Positions 8,149 through 17,112 of a stretch of 64,000 nt of DNA are shown one piece after another; the first letter of the stretch is position 1, and each line of letters begins with the position of its first letter. This DNA comes from Stenotrophomonas maltophilia (lineage in GTDB: Bacteria > Pseudomonadota > Gammaproteobacteria > Xanthomonadales > Xanthomonadaceae). Made by a program: the position numbers and the translations under genes. The DNA lies in the NCBI RefSeq assembly GCF_003970865.1, contig NZ_RXLZ01000016.1, positions 1 through 64,000 of the forward strand, given 5' to 3'. The notes beneath the pieces were generated by a model. That model was given only the letters and a program-made list of their open reading frames with translations, was not told the DNA's origin and ran no database searches.

Positions 8149-9126
8149 ATGAGCAAGCGGATCTATTCGAGGATCGCGGGCACCGGTAGCTATTTGCCGG
8201 AAAAAGTCCTGACCAACGCCGACCTGGAAAAAATGGTCGAAACCTCGGATGAGTGGATCCAGTCGCGCACCGGAATTCGTGAACGGCACATCGCGGCCGA
8301 AGGCGAAACCACCAGCGACCTTGGCTACAACGCCGCCCTGCGCGCGCTTGAAGCCGCAGGCATCGACGCCTCGCAGCTCGACATGATCGTGGTCGGCACG
8401 ACCACCCCTGATCTCATTTTCCCGTCCACCGCGTGCCTGATCCAGGCCAAGCTCGGTGTTGCGGGGTGCCCTGCCTTTGACGTCAACGCAGCCTGCTCGG
8501 GCTTCGTGTTCGCGCTGGGCGTGGCCGACAAATTCATCCGTTCCGGTGACTGCAAGCATGTGCTGGTGATCGGCACCGAAACGCTGACCCGCATGGTCGA
8601 CTGGAACGATCGCACCACCTGCGTGCTGTTCGGTGATGGTGCTGGCGCCGTCGTGCTCAAGGCCGACGAAGAGACCGGCATCCTCAGTACCCACCTGCAT
8701 GCCGATGGCAGCAAGAAGGAGCTGCTGTGGAACCCGGTCGGTGTCTCGACCGGCTTCAAGGACGGCGCCAATGGCGGCGGCACCATCAACATGAAGGGCA
8801 ACGACGTGTTCAAGTACGCCGTCAAGGCGCTGGACTCGGTCGTGGACGAGACCCTGGCCGCCAACGGCCTGGACAAGTCCGACCTGGACTGGCTGATTCC
8901 GCACCAGGCCAACCTGCGCATCATCGAAGCCACCGCCAAGCGCCTGGACATGTCGATGGACCAGGTCGTGGTGACCGTCGACAAGCACGGCAACACCTCG
9001 TCCGGCTCGGTGCCGCTGGCGCTGGACGCCGCCGTGCGTTCGGGCAAGGTCGAGCGCGGCCAGCTGCTGCTGCTGGAAGCCTTCGGCGGCGGCTTCACGT
9101 GGGGTTCGGCTCTGCTGCGCTATTGA
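8149..9126 (+). CDS. fabH: Beta-ketoacyl-ACP synthase III
   Basis: 325 residues. Condenses acetyl-CoA with malonyl-ACP to start fatty-acid synthesis. The catalytic triad is visible: Cys near residue 116 (N-A-A-C-S-G-F), His in I-P-H-Q-A-N and Asn in H-G-N-T-S-S-G. Two ATG codons are adjacent (8146 and 8149); AGGA is better spaced for the second. The opening I-x-G-T-G-S-Y-L-P matches E. coli FabH. First fab gene of the cluster; no plsX lies between rpmF and fabH, unlike E. coli. Confidence 0.96.
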   Translation: MSKRIYSRIAGTGSYLPEKVLTNADLEKMVETSDEWIQSRTGIRERHIAAEGETTSDLGYNAALRALEAAGIDASQLDMIVVGTTTPDLIFPSTACLIQAKLGVAGCPAFDVNAACSGFVFALGVADKFIRSGDCKHVLVIGTETLTRMVDWNDRTTCVLFGDGAGAVVLKADEETGILSTHLHADGSKKELLWNPVGVSTGFKDGANGGGTINMKGNDVFKYAVKALDSVVDETLAANGLDKSDLDWLIPHQANLRIIEATAKRLDMSMDQVVVTVDKHGNTSSGSVPLALDAAVRSGKVERGQLLLLEAFGGGFTWGSALLRY

Positions 9127-9162
9127 TAGTGCAAGTTACGACAACGTGAAGCTTTGTCGTTG

Positions 9163-9179
9163 CGGCCCCTCTGGGGCCG
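9163..9179 (+). other. Intergenic hairpin after fabH
   Basis: CGGCCCC (9163-9169) pairs with GGGGCCG (9173-9179) around a 3-base loop; ACGACAA / TTGTCGT just upstream can form a second stem. No T-run follows, so a pause, attenuation or RNA-stability role is more likely than full termination. Confidence 0.4.
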
Positions 9180-9203
9180 TAACGCGTTTAAGGAGGACCT
9201 GTC

Positions 9204-9986
9204 ATGGTTGAGCCCATCGTCATCGAAGGGCAACGTGCCTGGCTGAAGCAATACGGCAAGGGAAGCCGGGCGCTGGCCCTTGGCCTGCTCAATTTTGTTG
9301 CCCGTCGTTTTCATCTGGACGCCCTGCGCCCGCCGCCGCACCGTGGCGGTGATGCCGCACGCGAAACCGAAGCCCGTCGCCTTGCAGAACTGCAGGCGCA
9401 GGGCGTGAACGTGCCCGATGTGCTGGGCACCGGGCATGCCGCGCTGGTGATCGGCGACAACGGCAGTTCGTTCAATACCTGCCTGCGCGAAGCCGACGAG
9501 GCAGGCCGCGACCGCCTGGTGATGGCGGCGATGCTGGCCATTGCCGCAGCGCATGAGCGCGGCGCCTATTTCGGCCAGCCGTTGCCACGCAATCTCACCT
9601 GGGATGGCGAGAAGGTCGGTTTCATCGACTTCGAGGAAGATCCGCTGGAAGTGATGGATCTGTCCGAAGCGCAGGCCCGCGACTGGCTGATGTTCGGCTA
9701 TGGCGTGGCCAAGTACTATGCCGACCGCCCCGAGCACCTGCAGGCGATGATGGCCGAGGCGATGGGCGATGCCCAGGCGCCGGTGCGCGAGCACGTGCAC
9801 GCGGTCAGTGGCCGCCTGCGCAGCCTGGCCCGGGTCTGCATGAAGCTGGGCCGCTCAGCGCGCGCGCTGGCCCATTCGATCTTCATCGCCCATGGCGCCA
9901 GCACCGCGGGCGTGCTGATGCTGGTCGGCCTGTGCGTGGATTTCCTCGCCGACGGCGATCTGGACGTCCTGCAGTTGTTCTGCTGA
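9204..9986 (+). CDS. Kinase-fold (RIO/Kdo-kinase-like) membrane-anchored protein of the fab cluster
   Basis: 260 residues. Visible kinase-like features: a Lys in the W-L-K-Q-Y strand (about residue 15), E-T-E-A-R-R-L (55-60), G-V-N-V-P-x-V-L-G-T-G (67-77), then H117-x-x-G120, G-Q-x-x-x-R-N (124-130) and F-I-D-F-E (140-144), which line up with the catalytic loop and metal-binding Asp of aminoglycoside/Kdo/RIO-type kinases. The usual catalytic Asp after Gly124 appears to be Gln125. A hydrophobic segment near residues 232-250 could anchor it. A very strong ribosome-binding site, AAGGAGG, lies 7 bases before the ATG. Substrate unknown; position suggests a lipid or envelope role. Confidence 0.6.
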   Translation: MVEPIVIEGQRAWLKQYGKGSRALALGLLNFVARRFHLDALRPPPHRGGDAARETEARRLAELQAQGVNVPDVLGTGHAALVIGDNGSSFNTCLREADEAGRDRLVMAAMLAIAAAHERGAYFGQPLPRNLTWDGEKVGFIDFEEDPLEVMDLSEAQARDWLMFGYGVAKYYADRPEHLQAMMAEAMGDAQAPVREHVHAVSGRLRSLARVCMKLGRSARALAHSIFIAHGASTAGVLMLVGLCVDFLADGDLDVLQLFC

Positions 9987-10000
9987 TCAACGGCTGAGGC

Positions 10001-10030
10001 CGGATCCCTTTTCCCATGGAGAGGGATCCG
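10001..10030. repeat. Palindromic element upstream of fabD
   Basis: CGGATCCCT (10001-10009) and AGGGATCCG (10022-10030) form a perfect 9-bp inverted repeat with a 12-base loop. There is no T-run. Its sequence differs from the GTAG-type repeats and could be a single copy of another dispersed palindrome family. Confidence 0.5.
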
Positions 10031-10152
10031 ACCCCGATCTCCAGCGCGTTGCGACAGCCCTTCACCATACGCGTGCATACGCGCACGTACAGACGACACG
10101 GCATGTTCCCCCTTATCATGGCCCGCTTCGATTGCAACAAGCGGATGACCGC

Positions 10153-11097
10153 GTGACCGTATCCACCCTCGCTTTTGTCTTCCCCGGCCAGGGCTCGCAG
10201 TCTGTGGGCATGGTGGCCGAGCTGGCTGAACTGCACCCGCAGGTGCGTGACGCCTTCACCGAGGCATCCGATGGTGCCGGCGTCGACCTGTGGGCGCTGT
10301 CCCAGGGCGGCCCGGAGGAAATGCTCAACCGCACCGAATACACCCAGCCGGCCCTGCTGGCCGCAAGCATCGGCGTGTGGCGCGCCTGGAACGCCGTGGG
10401 CGGTCCGCGCCCGTCGGTGCTGGCCGGCCACAGTCTGGGCGAATACACCGCCCTGGTTGCCGCTGGCGCGCTGAGCCTGCATGACGGTGCGCACCTGGTG
10501 CGCCTGCGCGGCCAGCTGATGCAGGAAGCTGCACCGGCCGGTGTCGGCGCCATGGCCGCCGTGCTCGGCGCCGAAGATCAGCTGGTGCTGGACGTCTGCG
10601 CTGAAGCGGCAGGCAGCCAGGTGGTGGTGCCGGCCAACTTCAATTCGCCGGGCCAGATCGTGATTGGTGGCGACGCCGACGCGGTTGACCGTGCGCTGGC
10701 GCTGCTGGCCGAGAAGGGCGTGCGCAAGGCGGTCAAGCTGGCCGTGAGCGTGCCTTCGCACACCCCGTTGATGCGCGAAGCCGCCAACCGCCTGGCCGAA
10801 GTGATGGCCGGCCTGGCCTGGCAGGCGCCGCAGCTGCCGGTGGTGCAGAACGTCGACGCCAAGGTGTATGACGGCATCGACGCGATCCGTACTGCGCTGG
10901 TCCAGCAGCTGTACCAGCCGGTGCAGTGGACCGGGTGCGTGCAGGCGCTGGCTGGCCGTGGCGTCACCCAGATCGCCGAGTGCGGCCCGGGCAAGGTGCT
11001 GACCGGCCTGGTCAAGCGCATCGACAAGGCCATCGACGGCCGTTCGCTGGCCACGCCGGGCGACTTCGAAGCCGCCCGCGAGGCATGGTCGGCCTGA
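10153..11097 (+). CDS. fabD: Malonyl-CoA:ACP transacylase
   Basis: 314 residues. Transfers malonyl from CoA to ACP. Opening F-V-F-P-G-Q-G-S-Q and the nucleophile elbow G-H-S-L-G (Ser94) are diagnostic; the catalytic His lies in V-P-S-H-T-P-L-M. A GTG start at 10153 gives MTVSTLAFVFPGQGSQ, which matches E. coli FabD; a TTG at 10132 would add seven unsupported residues. Part of the fabH - kinase-like - fabD - fabG - acpP - fabF series. Confidence 0.95.
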   Translation: MTVSTLAFVFPGQGSQSVGMVAELAELHPQVRDAFTEASDGAGVDLWALSQGGPEEMLNRTEYTQPALLAASIGVWRAWNAVGGPRPSVLAGHSLGEYTALVAAGALSLHDGAHLVRLRGQLMQEAAPAGVGAMAAVLGAEDQLVLDVCAEAAGSQVVVPANFNSPGQIVIGGDADAVDRALALLAEKGVRKAVKLAVSVPSHTPLMREAANRLAEVMAGLAWQAPQLPVVQNVDAKVYDGIDAIRTALVQQLYQPVQWTGCVQALAGRGVTQIAECGPGKVLTGLVKRIDKAIDGRSLATPGDFEAAREAWSA

Positions 11098-11179
11098 TCC
11101 CCCTTGTTCCTGCCGAGCGTACCGGTGGCCGCTGCAAGCGGTACGGGTACGACGGCTGTCCCAGCCTGAGGAAAACATC

Positions 11180-11923
11180 ATGAGCAAGCCCCTGCAGGGT
11201 GAAATCGCACTGGTCACCGGCGCCAGCCGTGGCATTGGTGCCGCCATCGCCGATCTGCTGGCCGCCCAGGGCGCCACCGTCATCGGCACCGCCACCACCG
11301 AATCCGGCGCGGCCGCGATTGGTGAGCGCCTGGCCGCCCACGGTGGCCACGGCCGCGCGCTGAATGTCACCGACGCCGCTGCGCTGGACAGCGTGCTGGA
11401 CGGCATCGCCAAGGAATTCGGTCCGATCTCGATCCTGGTCAACAACGCCGGCATCACCCGCGACAACCTGCTGATGCGCATGAAGGACGAGGACTGGGCG
11501 TCGATCATCGACACCAACCTGACCAGCGTGTTCCGCACCAGCAAGGCGGTGATGCGCGGCATGATGAAGGCGCGCAAGGGCCGCATCATCAACATCGCAT
11601 CGGTGGTGGGCGTGACCGGCAATGCCGGCCAGGCCAACTACGCGGCTGCCAAGGCCGGCATCATCGGCTTCAGCAAGTCGCTGGCCAAGGAAATCGGTTC
11701 GCGCGGTGTCACCGTCAATGTTGTCGCACCCGGCTTCATCGACACCGACATGACCAAGGCGTTGCCGGAAGAAGCGCGTACCGCGCTGATCAACGACATC
11801 GCCCTCGAACGCCTGGGTTCGCCGGAAGACATCGCCCATGCGGTGGCCTTCCTGGCCGGCCCGGCTGCCGGTTACATCACCGGCGAAACCCTCCATGTGA
11901 ACGGTGGCATGTACATGCCGTAA
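11180..11923 (+). CDS. fabG: 3-oxoacyl-ACP reductase
   Basis: 247 residues, an SDR enzyme that reduces beta-ketoacyl-ACP with NADPH. T-G-A-S-R-G-I-G (residues 14-21) is the cofactor loop, N-N-A-G the structural motif, and Ser (N-I-A-S), Tyr and Lys (Y-A-A-A-K) the catalytic residues. GAGGA precedes the ATG. Position between fabD and acpP matches the E. coli fab cluster. Confidence 0.97.
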   Translation: MSKPLQGEIALVTGASRGIGAAIADLLAAQGATVIGTATTESGAAAIGERLAAHGGHGRALNVTDAAALDSVLDGIAKEFGPISILVNNAGITRDNLLMRMKDEDWASIIDTNLTSVFRTSKAVMRGMMKARKGRIINIASVVGVTGNAGQANYAAAKAGIIGFSKSLAKEIGSRGVTVNVVAPGFIDTDMTKALPEEARTALINDIALERLGSPEDIAHAVAFLAGPAAGYITGETLHVNGGMYMP

Positions 11924-12075
11924 GCAAGGGGCGCAGGGATTGCGCCGCAAGTGGTTGATCTGCTGAGGTTTTTGCTGCGATGCAAGGCCGCGCCGGTTTC
12001 CACTACACTATCCCACGGCCATCGCCTTTGATGGCGACCACTTTTGAACCACAACTCCATCTGGAGCGAGATCCC

Positions 12076-12315
12076 ATGAGCACCATCGAAGAACGCGTCA
12101 AGAAAATCGTCGTCGAACAGCTTGGCGTCAAGGAAGAAGAAGTCACCAACAGCGCATCGTTCGTCGATGACCTGGGCGCTGACTCGCTGGACACCGTCGA
12201 GCTGGTGATGGCCCTGGAAGAAGAATTCGAGTGCGAGATCCCGGACGAAGAAGCCGAGAAGATCAGCACCGTGCAGGCCGCCATCGACTACATCAAGGCC
12301 CACGTCAAGGCCTGA
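12076..12315 (+). CDS. acpP: Acyl carrier protein
   Basis: 79 residues, strongly acidic. Ser37 in G-A-D-S-L-D is the 4'-phosphopantetheine attachment site. It carries growing acyl chains to all Fab enzymes encoded around it. ATG at 12076 is preceded by GGAGCGAG. A GC-rich hairpin follows at 12369-12388. The 150-base gap after fabG probably holds a separate promoter for this highly expressed gene, but no clear boxes can be assigned. Confidence 0.98.
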   Translation: MSTIEERVKKIVVEQLGVKEEEVTNSASFVDDLGADSLDTVELVMALEEEFECEIPDEEAEKISTVQAAIDYIKAHVKA

Positions 12316-12368
12316 TGTCAGACGGCAGTGCGCGCGCGGGTTCACGCTCGCCGCGCACCGCACCCCAT

Positions 12369-12388
12369 GGGGCCGCAGTTGCGGCCCC
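12369..12388 (+). terminator. Hairpin between acpP and fabF
   Basis: GGGGCCGC (12369-12376) and GCGGCCCC (12381-12388) form a perfect 8-bp stem with an AGTT loop, followed by GTGTGTTTG. The weak T-content suggests partial termination or RNA stabilisation downstream of the abundant acpP message. Confidence 0.55.
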
Positions 12389-12458
12389 GTGTGTTTGAGC
12401 ATCACACCGAAGCAAACCGAGTTGCCCGTTGAAATCATCCGGGCCAGGAGAATCAGCA

Positions 12459-13721
12459 ATGAAGCGTCGCGTCGTCGTAACCGGCCTGGGTATCGTCTCG
12501 CCGTTGGGCAATGATCTGGCCAGCAGCTGGGAAGGCATCACCCATGGTCGTTCGGGCATCGGTCCGCTGACCAACGTTTCTGATGCCTACCTGGATCGGT
12601 TCACCACCAAGATTGCAGGTGAGGTCAAGGGATTCGACATCACCGCCGACAACGAACTGTTCGGCAAATTCCGGGTCAGCGGCAAGGATGCCAAGAAGAT
12701 GGACCCGTTCATCCATTACGGCCTCGGTGCCTCGTTCATGGCCCTGCACGACTCGGGCCTGGAGATCACCGAAGCCAATGCCGATCGCATGGGCGCCATC
12801 GTCGGCGCCGGCATCGGTGGCCTGCTCGGCATCGAAGAGCAGACCATCGAGTTCCATGAGGGCAAGAAGATCTCGCCCTTCTACGTGCCCAAGACCATCA
12901 TCAACATGCTGCCGGGCCAGCTGAGCATCATCACCGGCCTGAAGGGCCCGTCGTTCTCGGCGGTGTCGGCGTGCGCGACCTCGAACCATTCGATCGGTAC
13001 CGCGATGCGCATGATCCAGTACGGCGATGCCGACGTGATGGTGGTCGGCGGTGCCGAGCGTGGCTCGTCGCCGACCGCACTGGGCGGCTTCTGCGCGATG
13101 AAAGCCATGAGCACCCGCAACGACGCTCCGGAACAGGCCTCGCGCCCGTGGGACAAGGACCGTGACGGCTTTGTGCTGGGCGACGGCGCCGGCATCCTGA
13201 TCCTGGAAGAGTACGAGCACGCCAAGGCGCGTGGCGCGAAGATCTACTGTGAACTGGCCGGCTTCGGCGCCAGCTCCGACGCGTACCACATGACCGCACC
13301 GAGCGAGAACGGCGAAGGTGCCGCGCGCTGCATGGCCATGGCCATGAAGGACGCCGGCGTGACCCCGGAACAGGTCGGTTACCTCAACGCGCACGGCACC
13401 TCCACGCCGCTGGGCGACCTGGGCGAGACCATGGCGATGAAGACCGCCTTCGGCGACCACGCCTACAAGATGATGGTCAGCTCCACCAAGTCGATGACCG
13501 GCCACCTGCTGGGCGCTGCCGGCGGCGTGGAAGCGATCTTCTCGGTGATGGCGCTGCAGGACAACGTCATTCCGCCGACCATCAACCTGCAGCAGCCGGG
13601 CGAAGGCTGCGACCTGGACTACGTGCCCAACGAAGCGCGCCAGGCCAAGGTCGACGTGGTGATGTCGAATGGTTTCGGCTTCGGCGGCACCAACGGCACG
13701 CTGATCTTCAAGCGCGTCTGA
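12459..13721 (+). CDS. fabF: Beta-ketoacyl-ACP synthase II
   Basis: 420 residues. Elongates acyl-ACP with malonyl-ACP. Cys172 lies in V-S-A-C-A-T-S; the two catalytic histidines are in N-A-H-G-T-S-T and [14 protein letters not shown] sits 8 bases before the chosen ATG; an upstream in-frame start would add ten residues without family support. Last gene of the fab series; a degenerate GTAG repeat and a terminator-like hairpin follow. Confidence 0.97.
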   Translation: MKRRVVVTGLGIVSPLGNDLASSWEGITHGRSGIGPLTNVSDAYLDRFTTKIAGEVKGFDITADNELFGKFRVSGKDAKKMDPFIHYGLGASFMALHDSGLEITEANADRMGAIVGAGIGGLLGIEEQTIEFHEGKKISPFYVPKTIINMLPGQLSIITGLKGPSFSAVSACATSNHSIGTAMRMIQYGDADVMVVGGAERGSSPTALGGFCAMKAMSTRNDAPEQASRPWDKDRDGFVLGDGAGILILEEYEHAKARGAKIYCELAGFGASSDAYHMTAPSENGEGAARCMAMAMKDAGVTPEQVGYLNAHGTSTPLGDLGETMAMKTAFGDHAYKMMVSSTKSMTGHLLGAAGGVEAIFSVMALQDNVIPPTINLQQPGEGCDLDYVPNEARQAKVDVVMSNGFGFGGTNGTLIFKRV

Positions 13722-13728
13722 CCGAGTT

Positions 13729-13787
13729 GTAGCGTCGGGCCATGCTCGACTCCGCGTTCTACGGAGCCGCCGCAAGGCGGCTTCCGT
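13729..13787. repeat. Degenerate GTAG palindrome plus terminator-like hairpin after fabF
   Basis: GTAG at 13729 begins an imperfect stem (GTCGGGC...GCTCGAC). Immediately after, ACGGAGCCGCC (13761-13771) pairs with GGCGGCTTCCGT (13776-13787) with one bulge and a tight loop. Together these could end the fab transcript before pabB. Confidence 0.6.
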
Positions 13788-13813
13788 GCATCTGAATCCC
13801 TGAACTGGCCGCC

Positions 13814-15178
13814 ATGACCCACGCACCGCTGATCCACCCGCTGCCGCACCCGATCGATCTGCTGGCCCTGCAGCAGCACGAGCCGGCGCGCTTCCCGCTG
13901 CTGATGGAATCCACCGACTCGGGCACCGCCCAGGGTCGCTGGAGCCTGCTGCTGGCCGCGCAGGGCGACTGCCTGCGGCTGGACGCCGATGGCCAGGTGC
14001 GCGACCAGCACGATGCGGTACACGCCGGCAGCTTCCTGCAGGTGCTGGATCGCGCCTGGCAGCGCGAACGCCTGCCGCACGACGGCAGCCACAGCCTGCC
14101 GTTCCGCGGCGGCTGGGCGTTGATGCTGGACTACGAAGTGGCCAGCCAGATCGAACCGGTGCTGCCGGCGCGTGTGCGCGAGGACGGCCGCCCGACTGCG
14201 CTGGCACTGCGCTGCCCGGCCGCGGTGCTGCACGACCATCACAACGATGCCAGCTTCGTCATCGCCGAAGCCGGCGAGCAGGCGTTGCTGGATGCGCTGG
14301 TAGCACTGGCCTCGGCCGCGCTGCCCGAAGCCGGGCAGGGCTGGCAGCCGCCGCAGTCGGTGGGCGAGGATGCGCCGCAGCGCTTCACCGACGGCGTGCG
14401 CCGGGTGATCGAATACCTGCGCGCCGGCGATGTGTTCCAGGTGAACCTGTCGCGGCGCTGGAGCGCCCAGTTCGCTGTGCCGGTCAGCCCGCAGGCGCTG
14501 TACGCGCAGCTGCGCCGTGCCAACCCGGCACCGTTCGCCGGCCTGTTCAGCGCGCACGGCCGCCATGTGGTCAGTTCCTCGCCGGAGCGGCTGGTGTCGG
14601 TGCATGCCGGTCACGCGCAGACTCGTCCGATTGCCGGCACGCGTCCGCGCTTCGAGGGGGACGATGATGCTGCGCGCATCCAGGAGCTGGTCGGTCACCC
14701 CAAGGAACGGGCCGAGCACGTGATGCTGATCGACCTGGAACGCAACGACCTGGGCCGCATCTGCCTGCCGGGCACCGTGGTGGTGGATGAGCTGATGACC
14801 GTGGAGAGCTACGCCCATGTGCACCACATCGTCAGCAATGTCAGCGGCCATCTGCGCCCGGAGGTCACGCCCGGCGAGGTGATTGCCGCCACGTTCCCGG
14901 GTGGCACCATCACCGGCTGCCCCAAGGTGCGCTGCATGCAGATCATCAGCGAGCTGGAGCAGGTGCCGCGTGGTGCCTACACCGGCGCGTTCGGTTGGCT
15001 GAACCGCGATGGCGACCTGGACCTGAACATCCTGATCCGTACCGCCGAAGTGGATGGCCACGAGGTGAGCTTCCGCACCGGCGCCGGCATCGTGGTCGAT
15101 TCGGACCCGGACAAGGAACTGGACGAGACCCGCGCCAAGGCCCGCGGCCTGCTGCGCGCGCTGGGCCAGCAGGGCTAG
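13814..15178 (+). CDS. pabB: Aminodeoxychorismate synthase component I
   Basis: 454 residues of the chorismate-binding (anthranilate/ADC synthase) family. It makes 4-amino-4-deoxychorismate for folate synthesis with a PabA glutaminase encoded elsewhere. Visible motifs are D-V-F-Q-V-N-L-S, the metal-binding E-R-A-E-H-V-M-L-I-D-L-E-R-N-D-L-G-R, F-P-G-G-T-I-T-G-C-P-K and R-T-G-A-G-I-V-V-D-S. The motif around residue 272 is P-I-A-G-T rather than the P-I-K-G-T of E. coli PabB, so anthranilate synthase is an alternative; the location between fabF and mltG, where E. coli has pabC, favours PabB. Confidence 0.85.
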   Translation: MTHAPLIHPLPHPIDLLALQQHEPARFPLLMESTDSGTAQGRWSLLLAAQGDCLRLDADGQVRDQHDAVHAGSFLQVLDRAWQRERLPHDGSHSLPFRGGWALMLDYEVASQIEPVLPARVREDGRPTALALRCPAAVLHDHHNDASFVIAEAGEQALLDALVALASAALPEAGQGWQPPQSVGEDAPQRFTDGVRRVIEYLRAGDVFQVNLSRRWSAQFAVPVSPQALYAQLRRANPAPFAGLFSAHGRHVVSSSPERLVSVHAGHAQTRPIAGTRPRFEGDDDAARIQELVGHPKERAEHVMLIDLERNDLGRICLPGTVVVDELMTVESYAHVHHIVSNVSGHLRPEVTPGEVIAATFPGGTITGCPKVRCMQIISELEQVPRGAYTGAFGWLNRDGDLDLNILIRTAEVDGHEVSFRTGAGIVVDSDPDKELDETRAKARGLLRALGQQG

Positions 15179-15188
15179 GCGTATTCCG

Positions 15189-15312
15189 GTAGTGCCGGCC
15201 GCTGGCCGGCAATCTGATACACCCATGATCCGCGCGATTGCCGGCCAGCGGCCGGCACTACCGGTACCAGTGGGGGCCATTGTTCGGGTGGGTGCCGACC
15301 GTTGGTCGGCAC
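15189..15312. repeat. Inverted REP dimer plus a third REP unit between pabB and mltG
   Basis: GTAGTGCCGGCCGCTGGCCG at 15189 begins the first unit; an inverted copy ends in CTAC at 15261. A different family member, GGGTGGGTGCCGACCGTTGG onward (15286-15312), follows with stem GTGCCGACC/GGTCGGCAC. The roughly 210-base gap contains no other recognisable feature. Confidence 0.85.
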
Positions 15313-15388
15313 GGCGACGCCACCCGGTCATGACCCCAATCCACCGGCACGGTATCCTGCACGACGGAATCGAGTTCAGAGGTAGTCC

Positions 15389-16450
15389 ATGGCGGGAGCC
15401 AAGCGCGGGTGTCTGTTCGTGGTAACGCTGGTGGTGGTGCTGGCCGCCGTCGTGGCCGGCGCGGGCGCGTGGTTCTTCTACCAGCAGACCCGGTTCGCCG
15501 ATGCCCCGATCACCCCGTCCGCCGAGAGCGTGGTCATCGCCAGTGGCGATGGCATGAACAGCGTGCTGCGCAAGCTGCGCGATGCCGGTGTGGACGAGGG
15601 CCAGGACACCCAGTGGCAGCTGTTGGCGCGCCAGCTCGATGCGGCCGGCAAGCTGAAGGTGGGCGAGTACGCGCTCAGTGGCGACCTGACCCCGCGTGAG
15701 CTGCTGCTGCGCATGCGCGCCGGCAAGGTGCTGCAGCACCGCGTCACCATCATCGAAGGCTGGAACATCCGCCAGCTGCGTGCCGCGCTCAAGCGCGCCG
15801 AGCCGCTGCTGCATACCACCGACACACTGGATGATGCCGCGTTGATGCAGCGTCTCGGATTCGGTGGTCAGCATCCGGAAGGCCGCTTCCTGCCGGAGAC
15901 CTATGTTTACCAGCGCGGCGACAGCGATCTGGACGTGCTCAAGCGCGCCCACGCCGCGATGGAAAAGGCACTGGATGAAGCCTGGGAAAGCCGCGCGCCG
16001 GACCTGCCGATCAACACGCCCTACGAACTGCTGACGATGGCGTCGATCATCGAGAAGGAAACCGCGCTGGCCAGCGAGCGTCCGCAGATTGCCGGCGTGT
16101 TCATGCGCCGCCTGAAGATCGGCATGCGCCTGCAGACGGACCCGACCGTGATCTACGGCATCGGTGCCGCGTATGACGGCAACATCCGCCGCCGCGACCT
16201 GACCACCGATACGCCCTACAACACCTATACCCGTGCCGGCCTGACCCCGACCCCGATCGCCATGCCCAGCCGCGATGCGCTGATGGCGGCCGCACAGCCT
16301 GCACCGGGCGACGCGCTGTATTTCGTCGCCGTGGGCGATGGCAGCGGCGCGCACGTGTTCTCGCCCAGCCTGGACCAGCACAACGCCGCAGTGGCCCGCT
16401 ACCTGCAGCAGCTGCGCCAGCAACGTACCAAGGAGACCCCGGCGCAATGA
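15389..16450 (+). CDS. mltG: Endolytic murein transglycosylase MltG
   Basis: 353 residues (YceG family). One N-terminal membrane helix (about 10-30), a LysM-like part, and the lytic domain with catalytic Glu222 in S-I-I-E-K-E-T, followed by the F-x-x-R-L-x-x-x-M-x-L-Q-T-D-P-T-V-x-Y signature. MltG cuts nascent peptidoglycan strands and probably ends glycan elongation. Same gene order as E. coli (yceG-tmk-holB). Its stop overlaps the tmk start as ATGA. Confidence 0.95.
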   Translation: MAGAKRGCLFVVTLVVVLAAVVAGAGAWFFYQQTRFADAPITPSAESVVIASGDGMNSVLRKLRDAGVDEGQDTQWQLLARQLDAAGKLKVGEYALSGDLTPRELLLRMRAGKVLQHRVTIIEGWNIRQLRAALKRAEPLLHTTDTLDDAALMQRLGFGGQHPEGRFLPETYVYQRGDSDLDVLKRAHAAMEKALDEAWESRAPDLPINTPYELLTMASIIEKETALASERPQIAGVFMRRLKIGMRLQTDPTVIYGIGAAYDGNIRRRDLTTDTPYNTYTRAGLTPTPIAMPSRDALMAAAQPAPGDALYFVAVGDGSGAHVFSPSLDQHNAAVARYLQQLRQQRTKETPAQ

Positions 16451-17112
16451 GTCCCGCGCTGCTTCGCCACCCGCGTTTCGTCAGCCTGGAAGGCGGCGAG
16501 GGCGCGGGCAAGACCACCGCCATCAATGCCATCCGTGACTGCCTGCGCAGCCATGGCCACGAGGTGGTACTGACCCGCGAGCCGGGCGGTACGCCGCTGG
16601 CCGAGCGCATCCGCGGCCTGGTGCTGAAACCTGATGCCGAGATCGCCGCCGAGCCGCTCAGTGCCGAGGCCGAACTGTTGTTGGTGTTCGCTGCACGCGC
16701 GCAGCATGTGCGCCAGGTGATCCAGCCGGCGCTGCAGCGCGGCGCCTATGTGCTGAGCGATCGCTTCACCGATTCCAGCTATGCCTACCAGGGCGGTGGC
16801 CGCGGCCTCGATCCGCAGTGGATTGCCGATCTGGAACGTCGCGCGGTGGGCCTGCTGCCGGGCCTGACCCTGCTGCTGGACGTGGACGTGGCAGTGGGCC
16901 GTGCACGCGCCAATGGCCGTGACCTGTGGCCGGACCGCATCGAGAGCGAACAGGACGATTTCTTCCAGCGCGTGCGCGAAGTGTTTCGCAGCCGCGCGCA
17001 GCAGGACCCGCAGCGCTTCGCGCTGATCGACGCCGGCCAGGTACAGGCGCGTGTGGCGGCCGATGTGGTCGCATGTGTCGAGCATTGGCTGCAGGACGGG
17101 GAGGGTGCATGA
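16447..17112 (+). CDS. tmk: Thymidylate kinase
   Basis: 221 residues. Phosphorylates dTMP to dTDP. The P-loop G-G-E-G-A-G-K-T-T (residues 16-24), the D-R-F-T-D-S-S-Y-A-Y-Q-G motif and the R-E-P-G-G-T dTMP-binding segment are all present. Overlaps mltG and holB by 4 bases each (ATGA), so the genes are translationally coupled. Confidence 0.96.
   Translation: MSPALLRHPRFVSLEGGEGAGKTTAINAIRDCLRSHGHEVVLTREPGGTPLAERIRGLVLKPDAEIAAEPLSAEAELLLVFAARAQHVRQVIQPALQRGAYVLSDRFTDSSYAYQGGGRGLDPQWIADLERRAVGLLPGLTLLLDVDVAVGRARANGRDLWPDRIESEQDDFFQRVREVFRSRAQQDPQRFALIDAGQVQARVAADVVACVEHWLQDGEGA

Noticed and set aside
11980-12075. N-terminal extension of acpP by 32 residues
   Set aside because: Acyl carrier proteins begin at M-S-T-I-E-E-R; GGAGCGAG is placed for ATG 12076.
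12453-14207. A 584-residue minus-strand frame opposite fabF
   Set aside because: Arg/Ala-rich antisense reading; fabF has complete catalytic motifs.
13619-16447. A 942-residue minus-strand open frame opposite pabB and mltG
   Set aside because: Low-complexity His/Gln/Arg product with no domain; the plus-strand genes have clear motifs.
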